Position numbers and translations under genes: made by a program | The notes under the pieces: generated by a model | Seen by the model: the letters and a program-made list of their open reading frames with translations, nothing else | Told to the model about the DNA's origin: nothing | Databases searched by the model: none | In this document: piece after piece, positions 8,365-16,800 of the stretch | Layout: every line of letters begins with the position of its first letter | Numbering within the stretch: position 1 is the stretch's first letter | Assembly (NCBI GenBank): GCA_965203605.1 | Contig: OZ241902.1 | Location: 4,526,001 to 4,590,000, forward strand | DNA from: JAPOUP01 sp965203605 | GTDB lineage: Bacteria; Pseudomonadota; Alphaproteobacteria; Rhodobacterales; Rhodobacteraceae | Direction of reading: 5' to 3' | Length of the DNA: 64,000 bases

Positions 8365-10857
8365 CTAGCCCAAAGTCCGCTCTACTTCTTCACGCTCGAA
8401 TATTTCAATGACGTCGCCAGCGCGAATATCCTGATAGTTCTCGAATGCCATTCCGCATTCCTGACCCGACTGGACTTCCGGAACTTCCTGCTTGATCCGC
8501 TTCAGGGTCTTGAGCGTGCCTTCGTGGATCACAACTCCGTCCCGCAACAGGCGGACGGCCGCCGAACGGCGGGCAATGCCTTCGGTGACAATGCATCCCG
8601 CGACCTGGCCGACACCCGAGATCCTGAAGACCTGCTTGATCGCGGCATAGCCAATGAATTTCTCACGCACTTCTGCCGAAAGCAGCCCCGATGCCGCCGA
8701 CCTCACATCGTCTACCAGATCGTATATGATCGAATAATATCGGATTTCCACGCCCTTCCGGTTCGCGGTGTTTCGGGCGGTTGCGTTGGCCCGAACATTG
8801 AATCCAAACACCAGTGCCTTTGACGCAACGGCAAGTCCGATGTCGGTCTCTGTAATTGCGCCGACACCCGAATGCAGCACCCTGACCCTGACCTCGTCGT
8901 TGCCAACCCTCTCCATCGCCTGAACGATCGCTTCGGCGGACCCCTGCACGTCAGCCTTGACGACAATCGCAAGCTCGGCAACGGAGTCACCTTCCTTGAC
9001 GCCCGCCATCATCTGTTCGAGCGTCAAGGACGTTCCTGAAGTCGCCCGCGTCTCCCTGGCCACGTCGGCCCGATAGGCCGCGATTTCCCTGGCTTGGCCT
9101 TCGGTCTCAACAACGTTCAACACATCACCCGCCTCGGGTGTTCCATGCAGGCCCAGAACCTCAACTGGTGCCGAAGGTCCAGCCTGCCTGACGCGAGTGC
9201 CCTGATCATCCACCAGTGCACGAACCCGGCCCGACTGCTCGCCAACAACAAAAATGTCGCCCTGCCGTAAAGTGCCATTCTGAACCAGAACGGTGGCCAC
9301 AGGCCCGCGCCCCACGTCGAGCTGCGCCTCGATGACCACCCCGGACGCTGGGCGGTCCGGATTTGCCCTGAGTTCGAGAATCTCCGCCTGCAGGGCGATC
9401 GACTCAAGCAGCGTTCCAAGTCCGGCACCGCTTACCGCCGAAACCTCGACGTCCTGAACCTCGCCACCCATCTTCTCGACAACAACATCATGCCTCAAGA
9501 GATCGGTGCGCACCTTTTCGGGCTCGGCATCCGGCCGGTCAATCTTGTTGATCGCAACAATGACCGGAACCTCCGCTGCCTTGGCATGATTGATCGCCTC
9601 GACAGTCTGGGGCATCACGGCGTCATCGGCGGCCACCACCAATACCACGATGTCGGTGACCTGGGCGCCTCGCGCCCGCATGGACGTGAAGGCCGCATGA
9701 CCCGGCGTGTCAAGGAATGTCAACGGTTGCCCATGCACATCGACCTGGTATGCCCCAATGTGCTGGGTAATGCCGCCAGCTTCGCCTGCAACAACCTTGG
9801 TCTTTCGGATTGCATCCAGAAGCGAGGTCTTACCATGGTCAACATGACCCATCACGGTGATGACCGGCGGACGCGGGCGAAGGTCCTCATCCCGATCCGC
9901 CTCGGTCTGGATCACGTCCTCAACATCGGCTGCGCTGACTCGGGTGATGCGGTGGCCGAATTCCTCGACGATAAGCTGTGCCGTATCCGCATCGATCGAT
10001 TGGTTCTGCGTGACCATCATGCCGTTCTGCATCAGCGCCTTGACAACGTCGGCGACACGTTCAGCCATCCTGTTGGCGAGTTCTGAAACAACGATTGTCT
10101 CCGGCACCTGAACGTCACGGATGATCTTTTCACGGGCGTCTCCGCCTGCCATCGACTTCTTGCGGGCGCGCTCCTGCTTCCGCTTCATCGCAGCAAGCGA
10201 GCGCTGCCGTCCTCCCTCTCCACCAGTAAGCGCCTGATTGAGGGTCAGCTTGCCTGATCGGCGCACTTCACCCCGGACCTTGCCGGGCTTGGTGCGGTCG
10301 CGGGTCTCGCGTTCCTGCCTCTTGGCCGGCGGCACCGGCTTTGCCACACCACGTCCACTTTCGGTACTTGCCGGAGCGGTTCTGGCCTGGGCGGCTCTGG
10401 CCTTTTCCGCGGCAACCCGAGTAGCCTCCTCTTCATCAAGCCTCCGCCTTTCGGCCTCTGCCCTGGCTCGTGCGAGTTCTTCCCGCTCCTGTTCCTCCCT
10501 TGCTCTCGCCTTCGCCTCGGCGAGCTTGCGCTGATGTTCCTCCTCACGCACCTTCGCTTCGGCAGCACGGCGCTCATTCTCAACCGCCTCGGACTTCCTC
10601 GCCTTCGCAACCGCCTTCATCCGGCGATCGAATTTCTCGTCCGGGATTCCGGCAAGCCTTTCCGTGGAGTCTGTGACTTCTGCCGTCTCGGTCGCAGTCG
10701 GCTTCTTCGTCGCGGCGACCGCATTGGGCTTGACCACCCGCTTGCGCTTGGTCTCAACGACGACGTTCTTCGTACGTCCGTGGCTGAAGCTCTGCTTCAC
10801 CTGCCCCGTTCGGGAACCACGAAGGCCAAGAGTCCTTTTGCCGTCAGATTCGCTCAT
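8365..10857 (-). CDS. infB: Translation initiation factor IF-2
   Basis: 830 residues. IF-2 is the GTPase that brings initiator tRNA to the ribosomal P site and helps join the subunits in the cytoplasm. The first 200 residues are a charged, Ala/Glu/Arg-rich region with a long helical stretch, as in alphaproteobacterial IF-2. The IF2_N-type domain is near 240-300. The GTPase domain has GHVDHGKTSLLDAIR (G1), DTPGHAAF (G3) and NKIDRP (G4), followed by beta-barrel domains and the C-terminal fMet-tRNA binding domain (ENYQDIRAGDVIEIFE). It is the last gene of the rimP operon; its ATG overlaps the ylxR stop by four bases. Length is normal and no lesion is visible. Confidence 0.97.
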   Translation of the reverse strand: MSESDGKRTLGLRGSRTGQVKQSFSHGRTKNVVVETKRKRVVKPNAVAATKKPTATETAEVTDSTERLAGIPDEKFDRRMKAVAKARKSEAVENERRAAEAKVREEEHQRKLAEAKARAREEQEREELARARAEAERRRLDEEEATRVAAEKARAAQARTAPASTESGRGVAKPVPPAKRQERETRDRTKPGKVRGEVRRSGKLTLNQALTGGEGGRQRSLAAMKRKQERARKKSMAGGDAREKIIRDVQVPETIVVSELANRMAERVADVVKALMQNGMMVTQNQSIDADTAQLIVEEFGHRITRVSAADVEDVIQTEADRDEDLRPRPPVITVMGHVDHGKTSLLDAIRKTKVVAGEAGGITQHIGAYQVDVHGQPLTFLDTPGHAAFTSMRARGAQVTDIVVLVVAADDAVMPQTVEAINHAKAAEVPVIVAINKIDRPDAEPEKVRTDLLRHDVVVEKMGGEVQDVEVSAVSGAGLGTLLESIALQAEILELRANPDRPASGVVIEAQLDVGRGPVATVLVQNGTLRQGDIFVVGEQSGRVRALVDDQGTRVRQAGPSAPVEVLGLHGTPEAGDVLNVVETEGQAREIAAYRADVARETRATSGTSLTLEQMMAGVKEGDSVAELAIVVKADVQGSAEAIVQAMERVGNDEVRVRVLHSGVGAITETDIGLAVASKALVFGFNVRANATARNTANRKGVEIRYYSIIYDLVDDVRSAASGLLSAEVREKFIGYAAIKQVFRISGVGQVAGCIVTEGIARRSAAVRLLRDGVVIHEGTLKTLKRIKQEVPEVQSGQECGMAFENYQDIRAGDVIEIFEREEVERTLG

Positions 10858-11489
10858 GCGGTCTCTTCACCCTTTCCAGAGGCTTTCCCCTGATCAACCC
10901 GTTTACGTAGGCCCGAAAGCCGACGGGCTTCCCCTACAACACGTTTCGCAAGCCCGCCACCGGCAAGCGCACTGTGTATCACACTTTCGCGCCCGAAAGC
11001 CAAACCCAATTCACTCGCCGTCAGAACCCCGACAAAAGTGTCGTTTCCAGCAGGTGGTCTGAGTTTCGACCTCCCTCTCATGGACCCGTCCGAAGCCTGT
11101 ATCAGCACCGCCGCCCGTTCCCTCTCAAGCCACGAGCGGGTCTTTTCGTAGCCAGCCACTGCCTGACCGGCCTTTCGAGCCAAGGATACCAGACCGACAA
11201 CCCGATCCAGCAGCAACGCCTCGACTTCCTGGGCGAGTGTATCAGGTACCCACACCTGACGCTTCGCTCCCCGGGAGAACAGCCGTTTTCTTACAGCAGT
11301 CTCCACTGCCACCCGATCCGCCGAAACCCAGACACCACGTCCAGGCAGCTTGCCTACCAGATCGGAAAGGATCCGACCATCTGAATCGGAAACGAACCGG
11401 ATCAGAACCGATTTTGGCAGCACCTCGCCTGTGGCGACGCAGCGTCGCATTGGCGCTGCTCGTTCAGCTGGCTTTCCGCCGCGTGCCAC
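10854..11489 (-). CDS. YlxR family RNA-binding protein
   Basis: 211 residues with the GTG start chosen here. An upstream ATG at 11540 would overlap the end of nusA by about 29 bases and add residues not typical of the family. The N-terminal DUF448/YlxR domain has RRCVATGEVLPKSVLIRFV and LPGRGVWVSADR. The C-terminal half resembles the L7Ae-like fold (GLVSLARKAGQAVAGYEKT) often fused to YlxR in alphaproteobacteria. It sits between nusA and infB, its conserved place, and overlaps infB by four bases. YlxR-type proteins bind RNA or nucleoid-associated partners; the exact role here is not known. Confidence 0.88.
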   Translation of the reverse strand: MARGGKPAERAAPMRRCVATGEVLPKSVLIRFVSDSDGRILSDLVGKLPGRGVWVSADRVAVETAVRKRLFSRGAKRQVWVPDTLAQEVEALLLDRVVGLVSLARKAGQAVAGYEKTRSWLERERAAVLIQASDGSMRGRSKLRPPAGNDTFVGVLTASELGLAFGRESVIHSALAGGGLAKRVVGEARRLSGLRKRVDQGKASGKGEETA

Positions 11490-11511
11490 GCACAAACTGC
11501 GGGACCTTAAG

Positions 11512-13137
11512 TCAGGTCCCGGCCTCCATGGCCGCGTCACCGTCCTGGAATTCGCTGCTTTCCTCTTCGGAAACCATTTCCTCAGGGTCCACCCATCCCA
11601 TCTGAACCCGCGCTGCCATCACCAGTTCCTGCGCCTCCTTCAGCGACACATCGAATTTCTCTAGGACACCTTCATCCTTGACACGTTCGCCATCAACCGT
11701 TGTCCACCCGCCAGCCAATTCCCAATCAGCACAGGTCGCGAAATCCTCCAGCGTCTTCACGTCATCCTTCGCAAGCGCCTCGATCATCTGCGGCGTCAGG
11801 CCTTCAAAACTCACCAGGCTGTCCTCAACCCCAAGTTCGCGTGCGCGCTCAAGAGCGAGATTGTTCTGCCCGTCGATATAGTCGCGCGCACGGGCCTGGA
11901 GCTCGGTTGCCGTTTCCTCATCGATGCCTTCAATCCCCGTCAGTTCGTCGACCTCCACATAGGCGACCTCGTCAAGGCTGGAGAACTGCTCGGAGACCAG
12001 AAGTTGTGCGAGAAACTCGTCAAGATCAAGTGTCTGCATAAAGAGCTTTGTACGTTCCTCGAATTCGGCTTGGCGGCGGTCCGACTCCTCCTGTTCAGTC
12101 ATGATGTCGATATCGAGACCGGTGAGCTGACTCGCCAGTCGCACGTTCTGCCCGCGTCGACCGATCGCAAGAGAGAGTTGATCTTCGGGCACCACCACCT
12201 CAATGCGCTCCGCTTCCTCATCCAGAACGACCTTGCTCACCTCAGCAGGCTGCAAGGCGTTCACGAGAAACGTCGGTGCGTCCTCGTTCCATGGAATGAT
12301 GTCGATTTTCTCACCCTGCAGTTCATTCACCACCGCCTGGACACGGCTGCCCCGCATTCCAACACAGGCGCCAACCGGATCTATCGAGCTCTCATATGAG
12401 ACCACCGCGATCTTGGCCCGGCTACCCGGATCACGGGCAACGGCCTTGATCTCTATGATGCCATCATAGATCTCGGGAACTTCCATCTTGAACAGTTCGG
12501 CCATAAACTCCGGTGCTGTTCGGGACAGAAATATCTGCGGACCACGTGGTTCGCGCCGGACCTCCCGGATATAGCAGCGAATGCGGTCGTTTGGACGGTA
12601 TCCCTCGCGGCCGATCTTCTCATTTCGGCGCAGGATGGCTTCTCCACGACCGACGTCGACAATGACATTGCCATATTCCTCGCGCTTGACGACGCCGTTG
12701 ATGATCGACCCAGCCCTGTCCTTGAATTCTTCGAACTGTCGGTCACGCTCCGCATCGCGGACCCTCTGAAGAATGACCTGCTTGGCGGACTGCGTCGCGA
12801 TCCTTCCCATCTCAACCGGCGGCACCTCATCGATGATCGTGTCGCCCACCTTTGGGCTGTCGAGATACTGCTTCGCCTGATCGACGGTCAGTTCGGCCTG
12901 AAAATTCTCGACGAGGTCGTCCTCGACAACGGTTTGGACGCGGGTGAAGGTCGCCTTGCCCGTCTTGCGGTCAATCGCGACACGAATGTCCATTTCGCTG
13001 CCATAGCGGGTCTTCGCCGCCCTCGCGAGACTTTCCTCCATTGCTTCGACCACGAGTTCCGGGTCTATCATCTTTTCCCGCGCGACGGCCTCGGCAGTCT
13101 GTAGAAGCTCCAGTTGGTTCGCGGATGTGATTGCCAT
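11512..13137 (-). CDS. nusA: Transcription termination/antitermination factor NusA
   Basis: 541 residues. NusA binds RNA polymerase and controls pausing, termination and antitermination. An N-terminal polymerase-binding domain (LELLQTAEAVAREKMIDPE) leads into an S1 domain (ERDRQFEEFKDRAGSIINGV and following), then two KH domains (RMGRIATQSAKQ upstream; GMRGSRVQAVVNELQGEKID and LAIGRRGQNVRLA). The alphaproteobacterial C-terminal acidic helix-hairpin-helix repeats are also present (DELTGIEGIDEETATELQ; DVKTLEDFATCADWEL). It lies 18 bases downstream of rimP in the conserved operon. No damage seen. Confidence 0.97.
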   Translation of the reverse strand: MAITSANQLELLQTAEAVAREKMIDPELVVEAMEESLARAAKTRYGSEMDIRVAIDRKTGKATFTRVQTVVEDDLVENFQAELTVDQAKQYLDSPKVGDTIIDEVPPVEMGRIATQSAKQVILQRVRDAERDRQFEEFKDRAGSIINGVVKREEYGNVIVDVGRGEAILRRNEKIGREGYRPNDRIRCYIREVRREPRGPQIFLSRTAPEFMAELFKMEVPEIYDGIIEIKAVARDPGSRAKIAVVSYESSIDPVGACVGMRGSRVQAVVNELQGEKIDIIPWNEDAPTFLVNALQPAEVSKVVLDEEAERIEVVVPEDQLSLAIGRRGQNVRLASQLTGLDIDIMTEQEESDRRQAEFEERTKLFMQTLDLDEFLAQLLVSEQFSSLDEVAYVEVDELTGIEGIDEETATELQARARDYIDGQNNLALERARELGVEDSLVSFEGLTPQMIEALAKDDVKTLEDFATCADWELAGGWTTVDGERVKDEGVLEKFDVSLKEAQELVMAARVQMGWVDPEEMVSEEESSEFQDGDAAMEAGT

Positions 13138-13155
13138 TTCAATGCTCCCCGGACT

Positions 13156-13713
13156 TCAGCCCGTTCCCTCTTTCCCTAAGTCTATCTCAGTCACGGATCT
13201 GGTGTCGCCCCGACGCCCGTTCAATGACTCGCGCATGAGCCCGTCTGTGAGAACCAGCCTCGCATCGACCAACCAGTCAAGCTTCAACCCAATCGTGCCT
13301 TCATCGACATTGATCAGAACCTCATCGCCTTCAGTGCCCGCCAGCACACCCCGGAAGCGCTTGCGCCCTTCGATCGGCTCCTGGGTCTCCAGTTTCGCCT
13401 CGAATCCCTCGAACGCCCCGAAGTCCCGCAGTCTTGTCAGCGGTCGATCGATGCCTGGACTTGAGATCTCAAGCGTATAGGCATCCTGAATCGGATCCTC
13501 TACATCAAGCACAGCGGAGACAGCACTGGAAATTTCGGCACACTCGTCGATCTGAATACCACCTCCCGGCCGCTCAGCCATGATCTGTACGGTCTTCTTG
13601 CCACCGGCCATGAAGCGCACCCGAACCAATTCGTACCCCATTCCCTCGATGACGGGGGCGATTATGTCGGCGAGTCGCCGATCGATGGCTGCTTTCGCAA
13701 CGAGATTTGCCAC
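13156..13713 (-). CDS. rimP: Ribosome maturation factor RimP
   Basis: 185 residues from the GTG at 13713. This start is preferred over the in-frame ATG at 13731 because GGAAAG lies six bases upstream and the protein then begins VANLVAKAAIDRRLADI, aligning with the usual start of Rhodobacterales RimP. The ATG would abut the U-run of a terminator. RimP is needed for 30S subunit maturation. Conserved pieces include VIEGMGYELVRVRF, ISSAVSAVLDVEDPI and LEISSPGIDRPLT. First gene of the rimP-nusA-ylxR-infB operon. Confidence 0.95.
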   Translation of the reverse strand: MANLVAKAAIDRRLADIIAPVIEGMGYELVRVRFMAGGKKTVQIMAERPGGGIQIDECAEISSAVSAVLDVEDPIQDAYTLEISSPGIDRPLTRLRDFGAFEGFEAKLETQEPIEGRKRFRGVLAGTEGDEVLINVDEGTIGLKLDWLVDARLVLTDGLMRESLNGRRGDTRSVTEIDLGKEGTG

Positions 13714-13731
13714 AAGCCGCTTTCCAAGCAT

Positions 13732-13755
13732 AAAAAAACGGGCCAGCGGGCCCGT
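13732..13755 (-). terminator. Intrinsic terminator directly upstream of rimP (possible attenuator)
   Basis: On the minus strand the transcript would read ACGGGCC, a CGCU loop, GGCCCGU and then a run of U. This is a perfect 7-bp GC-rich stem with a U-tract ending about 18 bases before the rimP GTG. No gene on this strand ends just upstream, so it is well placed to act as a leader attenuator of the operon. Confidence 0.75.
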
Positions 13756-13756
13756 C

Positions 13757-14460
13757 GGTCTTGCCGGTGGAGCCTCGGGGATGGAAGCCGAAGCACCGCT
13801 CTAGGTCAACCAGATAGGAGAACCGCAACCAATCCGCAAGGGTCATTTGAATGGTTGGACCAAATTTTCGTAACAACTGTCCTGGGCCGTTCCCCAAATC
13901 CGTGTCGCGTTGTCCTGAGCGAAGAGGCAGTTCGGCTCTCTCAAGTGGGAGAGCCCCCTGGTTCAGCAATAGCTCGCCAATCGTTGCAAAGCCGACTCAG
14001 TTCCGATTCCGGGCCCTGCTGAGTCTGCCGATGCCATCCGTGTCGGAAGTCCCGTACGTTCACTTTGGTAATTTGGCGGCGCGTCACCACATTGTCGTAA
14101 GAAAGACGCGATTGCCAAAGATGTCCGTGCGAACCTCCCACACCGCCACGCGCCGCTGTGAATCAGAACGGTTCCGTAGTGCACCCACGAGGGAGAGGGC
14201 GGCGTCCTCAGGCCGCCACGCGGACCAGAAAACCCATCATTCCCGCGACCGCCAACGGCAGCCGCGCCTCCCGCCTGGCCGCCTCGGTGCTCCACTGGAC
14301 TTCAACGCGCAAGGCATCGCAGTCCGGAGGACCGAGCCGTTATCCCTCGCCGCTCGACGAACGGCTCCTTTCGCGACAGACCATCCAGTTCCATTATGTC
14401 CTGACCGCCGTGCCACGTTTCCAGAGATCTGTCCAGCGCGCAGAGCAATGACAGGAGCCA
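13757..14460. other. Leader/intergenic region upstream of rimP
   Basis: About 700 bases with no convincing gene. It should hold the promoter and leader of the rimP operon. A 7-bp inverted repeat (GGCTCTC/GAGAGCC, about 13940-13963) lies in it, without a U-run. I found no tRNA gene, unlike the metY arrangement of enterobacteria. Confidence 0.4.
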
Positions 14461-15075
14461 TCAACCGTCCTTCCAGCCGGAGTCGCTGTGACTGCCGTCG
14501 CACCACGGCTTGTTTCCCGATAGGCCACAACGGCATAGCACCATCTTCTCGGGTGACGCTCCCCTGCCAGCGCATTCGGCATCGAGTTCCGCACGTACCA
14601 CACGGTATGGGCCGTTCCGCTCGACACGAATGGATGCGGCTTCCGGCGCCAGATGACCGCGACCCTCAATCTGAAGCGCACCCGACGGGCATGCACGTAC
14701 GACTCTCTCGATTTCCGCGATGGAAACAGCATCGGGATCGATCCAAGGCCTTCTATCGGGATTGAAAGCCGTCGGCGACAATCGCCCGCATTCGCCTGCG
14801 TGCGAACACAGACGCGGATTGTAGAGCACAGTGAGGTGTTCACCCCTGTAGGGAAGCAGTGTGTCCTTGCCCGCCGGATCGCCACCACGGGACTGAAAGC
14901 CGCTAGCCCTGTGCGTGCCATCACAGAACGGCTTGTTGGCCGACCCGCCGCAACGGCAAAGTGCCATGACCGGCTTTGTTTCGAGTTCTTCGCCGTCAGG
15001 GCCGACAAAATTCTCCAGACCCTTTACAACCAGAGGACCGTTCTCCCGTTCTTCAATCACCGTCTTGTCCGTCAT
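14461..15075 (-). CDS. CDGSH iron-sulfur protein with central Fer4_19-type domain
   Basis: 204 residues from the ATG at 15075, which follows two GGAGG-type ribosome-binding sequences. Order: N-terminal CDGSH motif (LCRCGGSANKPFCDGTH, about 39-55), a central DUF1271/Fer4_19-like segment (CSHAGECGRL ... ACPSGAL) that probably binds a further cluster, and a second CDGSH motif at the C-terminus (LCRCGLSGNKPWCDGSH). CDGSH domains bind a labile [2Fe-2S] cluster through three Cys and one His and act in electron transfer or redox sensing. Complete for the family. It may be monocistronic; a terminator for the next operon lies just upstream. Confidence 0.9.
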   Translation of the reverse strand: MTDKTVIEERENGPLVVKGLENFVGPDGEELETKPVMALCRCGGSANKPFCDGTHRASGFQSRGGDPAGKDTLLPYRGEHLTVLYNPRLCSHAGECGRLSPTAFNPDRRPWIDPDAVSIAEIERVVRACPSGALQIEGRGHLAPEAASIRVERNGPYRVVRAELDAECAGRGASPEKMVLCRCGLSGNKPWCDGSHSDSGWKDG

Positions 15076-15154
15076 CCTCCATCCTCCTCGCGGAACATTG
15101 ATCGATATTCTGCGGTTCCACTGCCTGGACCAGATGCTCTCACGGTACCGCAAA

Positions 15155-15186
15155 CGAAAACGCCCCGCTGTGGCAGGGCGTTTCCG
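15155..15186 (-). terminator. Terminator after the ABC importer operon
   Basis: Minus-strand AACGCCC, 10-base loop, GGGCGTT followed by a T-rich run. It sits about 20 bases past the stop of the substrate-binding protein gene and should end the ABC transporter transcript. Confidence 0.75.
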
Positions 15187-15204
15187 TATTTTGGCTTGGA
15201 GTGC

Positions 15205-16746
15205 TTACGCGAACCACCAGCGCTCGGCGATCCGGCTGCCATCCAGCTGCCAGAGATTGCCTATGTCAGGACCGTGGGCGAGCTTTGTCGAGTTTGCGTC
15301 GACGTAGTTGGCGTACATAGGGATGATACTCGCGCCTTCGGTTGAGATGATTTCCTGCATCTCATGGTAAATCTGTCGGCGCCTTTCCGTATCCAACTCG
15401 GCGCGGCCAATGAGCAGCAGTTCCTGGAACCGTGCGTTCTCCCACTTGGTGTCATTCCAGGGCACACCCGACTCATAGGCTGTCGAGAACATCCAGTCCT
15501 CTGTCGCACGGCCCGACCAGTAGCAGGCACACCACGGTTTGACGAGCCAGACATTGGACCAGTAACCGTCCGCTGGCTCCTGGATCACGTTGATGTCGAT
15601 GCCCGCTTCCTTGGCTGAAGCCTGGTAAAGCAGCGAGGCGTCCACCGCGCCCGTGAACGCCGCATCCGATGCTGAAAGGTCGACCGCGAGGCCGTCAAGG
15701 CCAGCTTCCTTGAGATGGAATTTCGCCCTGTCCGGATCATAGGTCAGCTGCTCCAGATCGGCATGATAGAACTGGTTTGCCGGGCCAATGGGGTGGTCGT
15801 TGGCCACCGCACCATGACCGAGCAGTATCTTGTCAACCAATTCCTGTCTGTTGATCCCATGTTTCAGCGCCTTGCGGATATTCACATCCGTGAACGGATC
15901 CATGTCCGCCCGCATCGGGAAGGTGTAGTGCTGATTGCCGGTCACTTCGAAGATCTCGACGTTGGGATTTGCCCGCATCAACGGCTCGGTCTTGAAATCA
16001 ACGCGGTTCACCGCATCCACCTGACCGGTCATCAGCGCGTTCATTCGGGCAGATGCATCGTTTATCGCGATGGCTTCTATCGAGTCGAACCAACCAGCGC
16101 GTCCATCCTTGTAATGACCTTCAACACGGGAGACGACGGTCCGGACGCCCGGGTCGAATGATTCGACCCTGTAGAGGCCGGTGCCAATGCCATTGGCGAT
16201 CGCTTCCTCGATCATGCCGTCGGGGAACATCAGGATGTGGTAGTCAGACATCAGATAGGGAAAATCCGCGTTTCCAGCGGCAAGCTCGAACTGCACCTGG
16301 TGATCGGAGAGCTTCCTCATGTCGGTGATTGGTGAGACGATGGGTTTGGCTGCCGATTTTGAATCCTCGGCGACATGCATCCTCAACGATGCAAGTACAT
16401 CGTCCGCTCCGAACGGTTTGCCATTGTGGAAAGTGACCCCCTGACGAAGATCAAAGGTCCAGACCTTGGCATCCGGAGTGGCCTCCCAGCTCTCGGCGAG
16501 TTCACCCACGAGTTCCCCAGCGGCATTGACTTCAGTGAGGCAGTCAAAGACGCAACCATGACCCATTAGGATCATGTAGGTGTCCGAATGGGTCCGTCCG
16601 TCCCAGCTGTCGGAAGTGTTTGCGCCTGCGAGGCCGAGCCGAAGGGTTCCGCCGCGCTTTGGTTGGTTCTGTGCGTAAGCGCCGGTTGCCGCCAGAACGC
16701 TCGCGGCGGCACTGGTCTTGAGCAGTCCACGTCTACTGATGTTCAT
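15205..16746 (-). CDS. ABC transporter substrate-binding protein, peptide/opine type (family 5)
   Basis: 513 residues. It begins with a twin-arginine signal (SRRGLLKTSAAASVLAATG, cleavage near AYAQ), so it is exported folded to the periplasm. The mature protein has the SBP_bac_5 layout: RGGTLRLGLAGANTSDSWDG, LAESWEATPDAKVWTFDLR, GVTFHNGKPFGADDVLASL and ALKHGINRQELVDKILLGHG. Length is typical. The family binds di-/oligopeptides, opines or nickel complexes, and the ligand cannot be told from sequence. It is the last gene of the importer operon, following the ATPase by about 55 bases and ending at a terminator. Confidence 0.92.
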   Translation of the reverse strand: MNISRRGLLKTSAAASVLAATGAYAQNQPKRGGTLRLGLAGANTSDSWDGRTHSDTYMILMGHGCVFDCLTEVNAAGELVGELAESWEATPDAKVWTFDLRQGVTFHNGKPFGADDVLASLRMHVAEDSKSAAKPIVSPITDMRKLSDHQVQFELAAGNADFPYLMSDYHILMFPDGMIEEAIANGIGTGLYRVESFDPGVRTVVSRVEGHYKDGRAGWFDSIEAIAINDASARMNALMTGQVDAVNRVDFKTEPLMRANPNVEIFEVTGNQHYTFPMRADMDPFTDVNIRKALKHGINRQELVDKILLGHGAVANDHPIGPANQFYHADLEQLTYDPDRAKFHLKEAGLDGLAVDLSASDAAFTGAVDASLLYQASAKEAGIDINVIQEPADGYWSNVWLVKPWCACYWSGRATEDWMFSTAYESGVPWNDTKWENARFQELLLIGRAELDTERRRQIYHEMQEIISTEGASIIPMYANYVDANSTKLAHGPDIGNLWQLDGSRIAERWWFA

Positions 16747-16800
16747 TTTCCTGGTCTCCTTGTTGTCCTCGATACAATCCCATGTCCCGAGGTGATTCAG

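Noticed and set aside
13940..13963. Inverted repeat GGCTCTC/GAGAGCC as a terminator
   Set aside because: No T-run follows on either strand, so termination is not supported.
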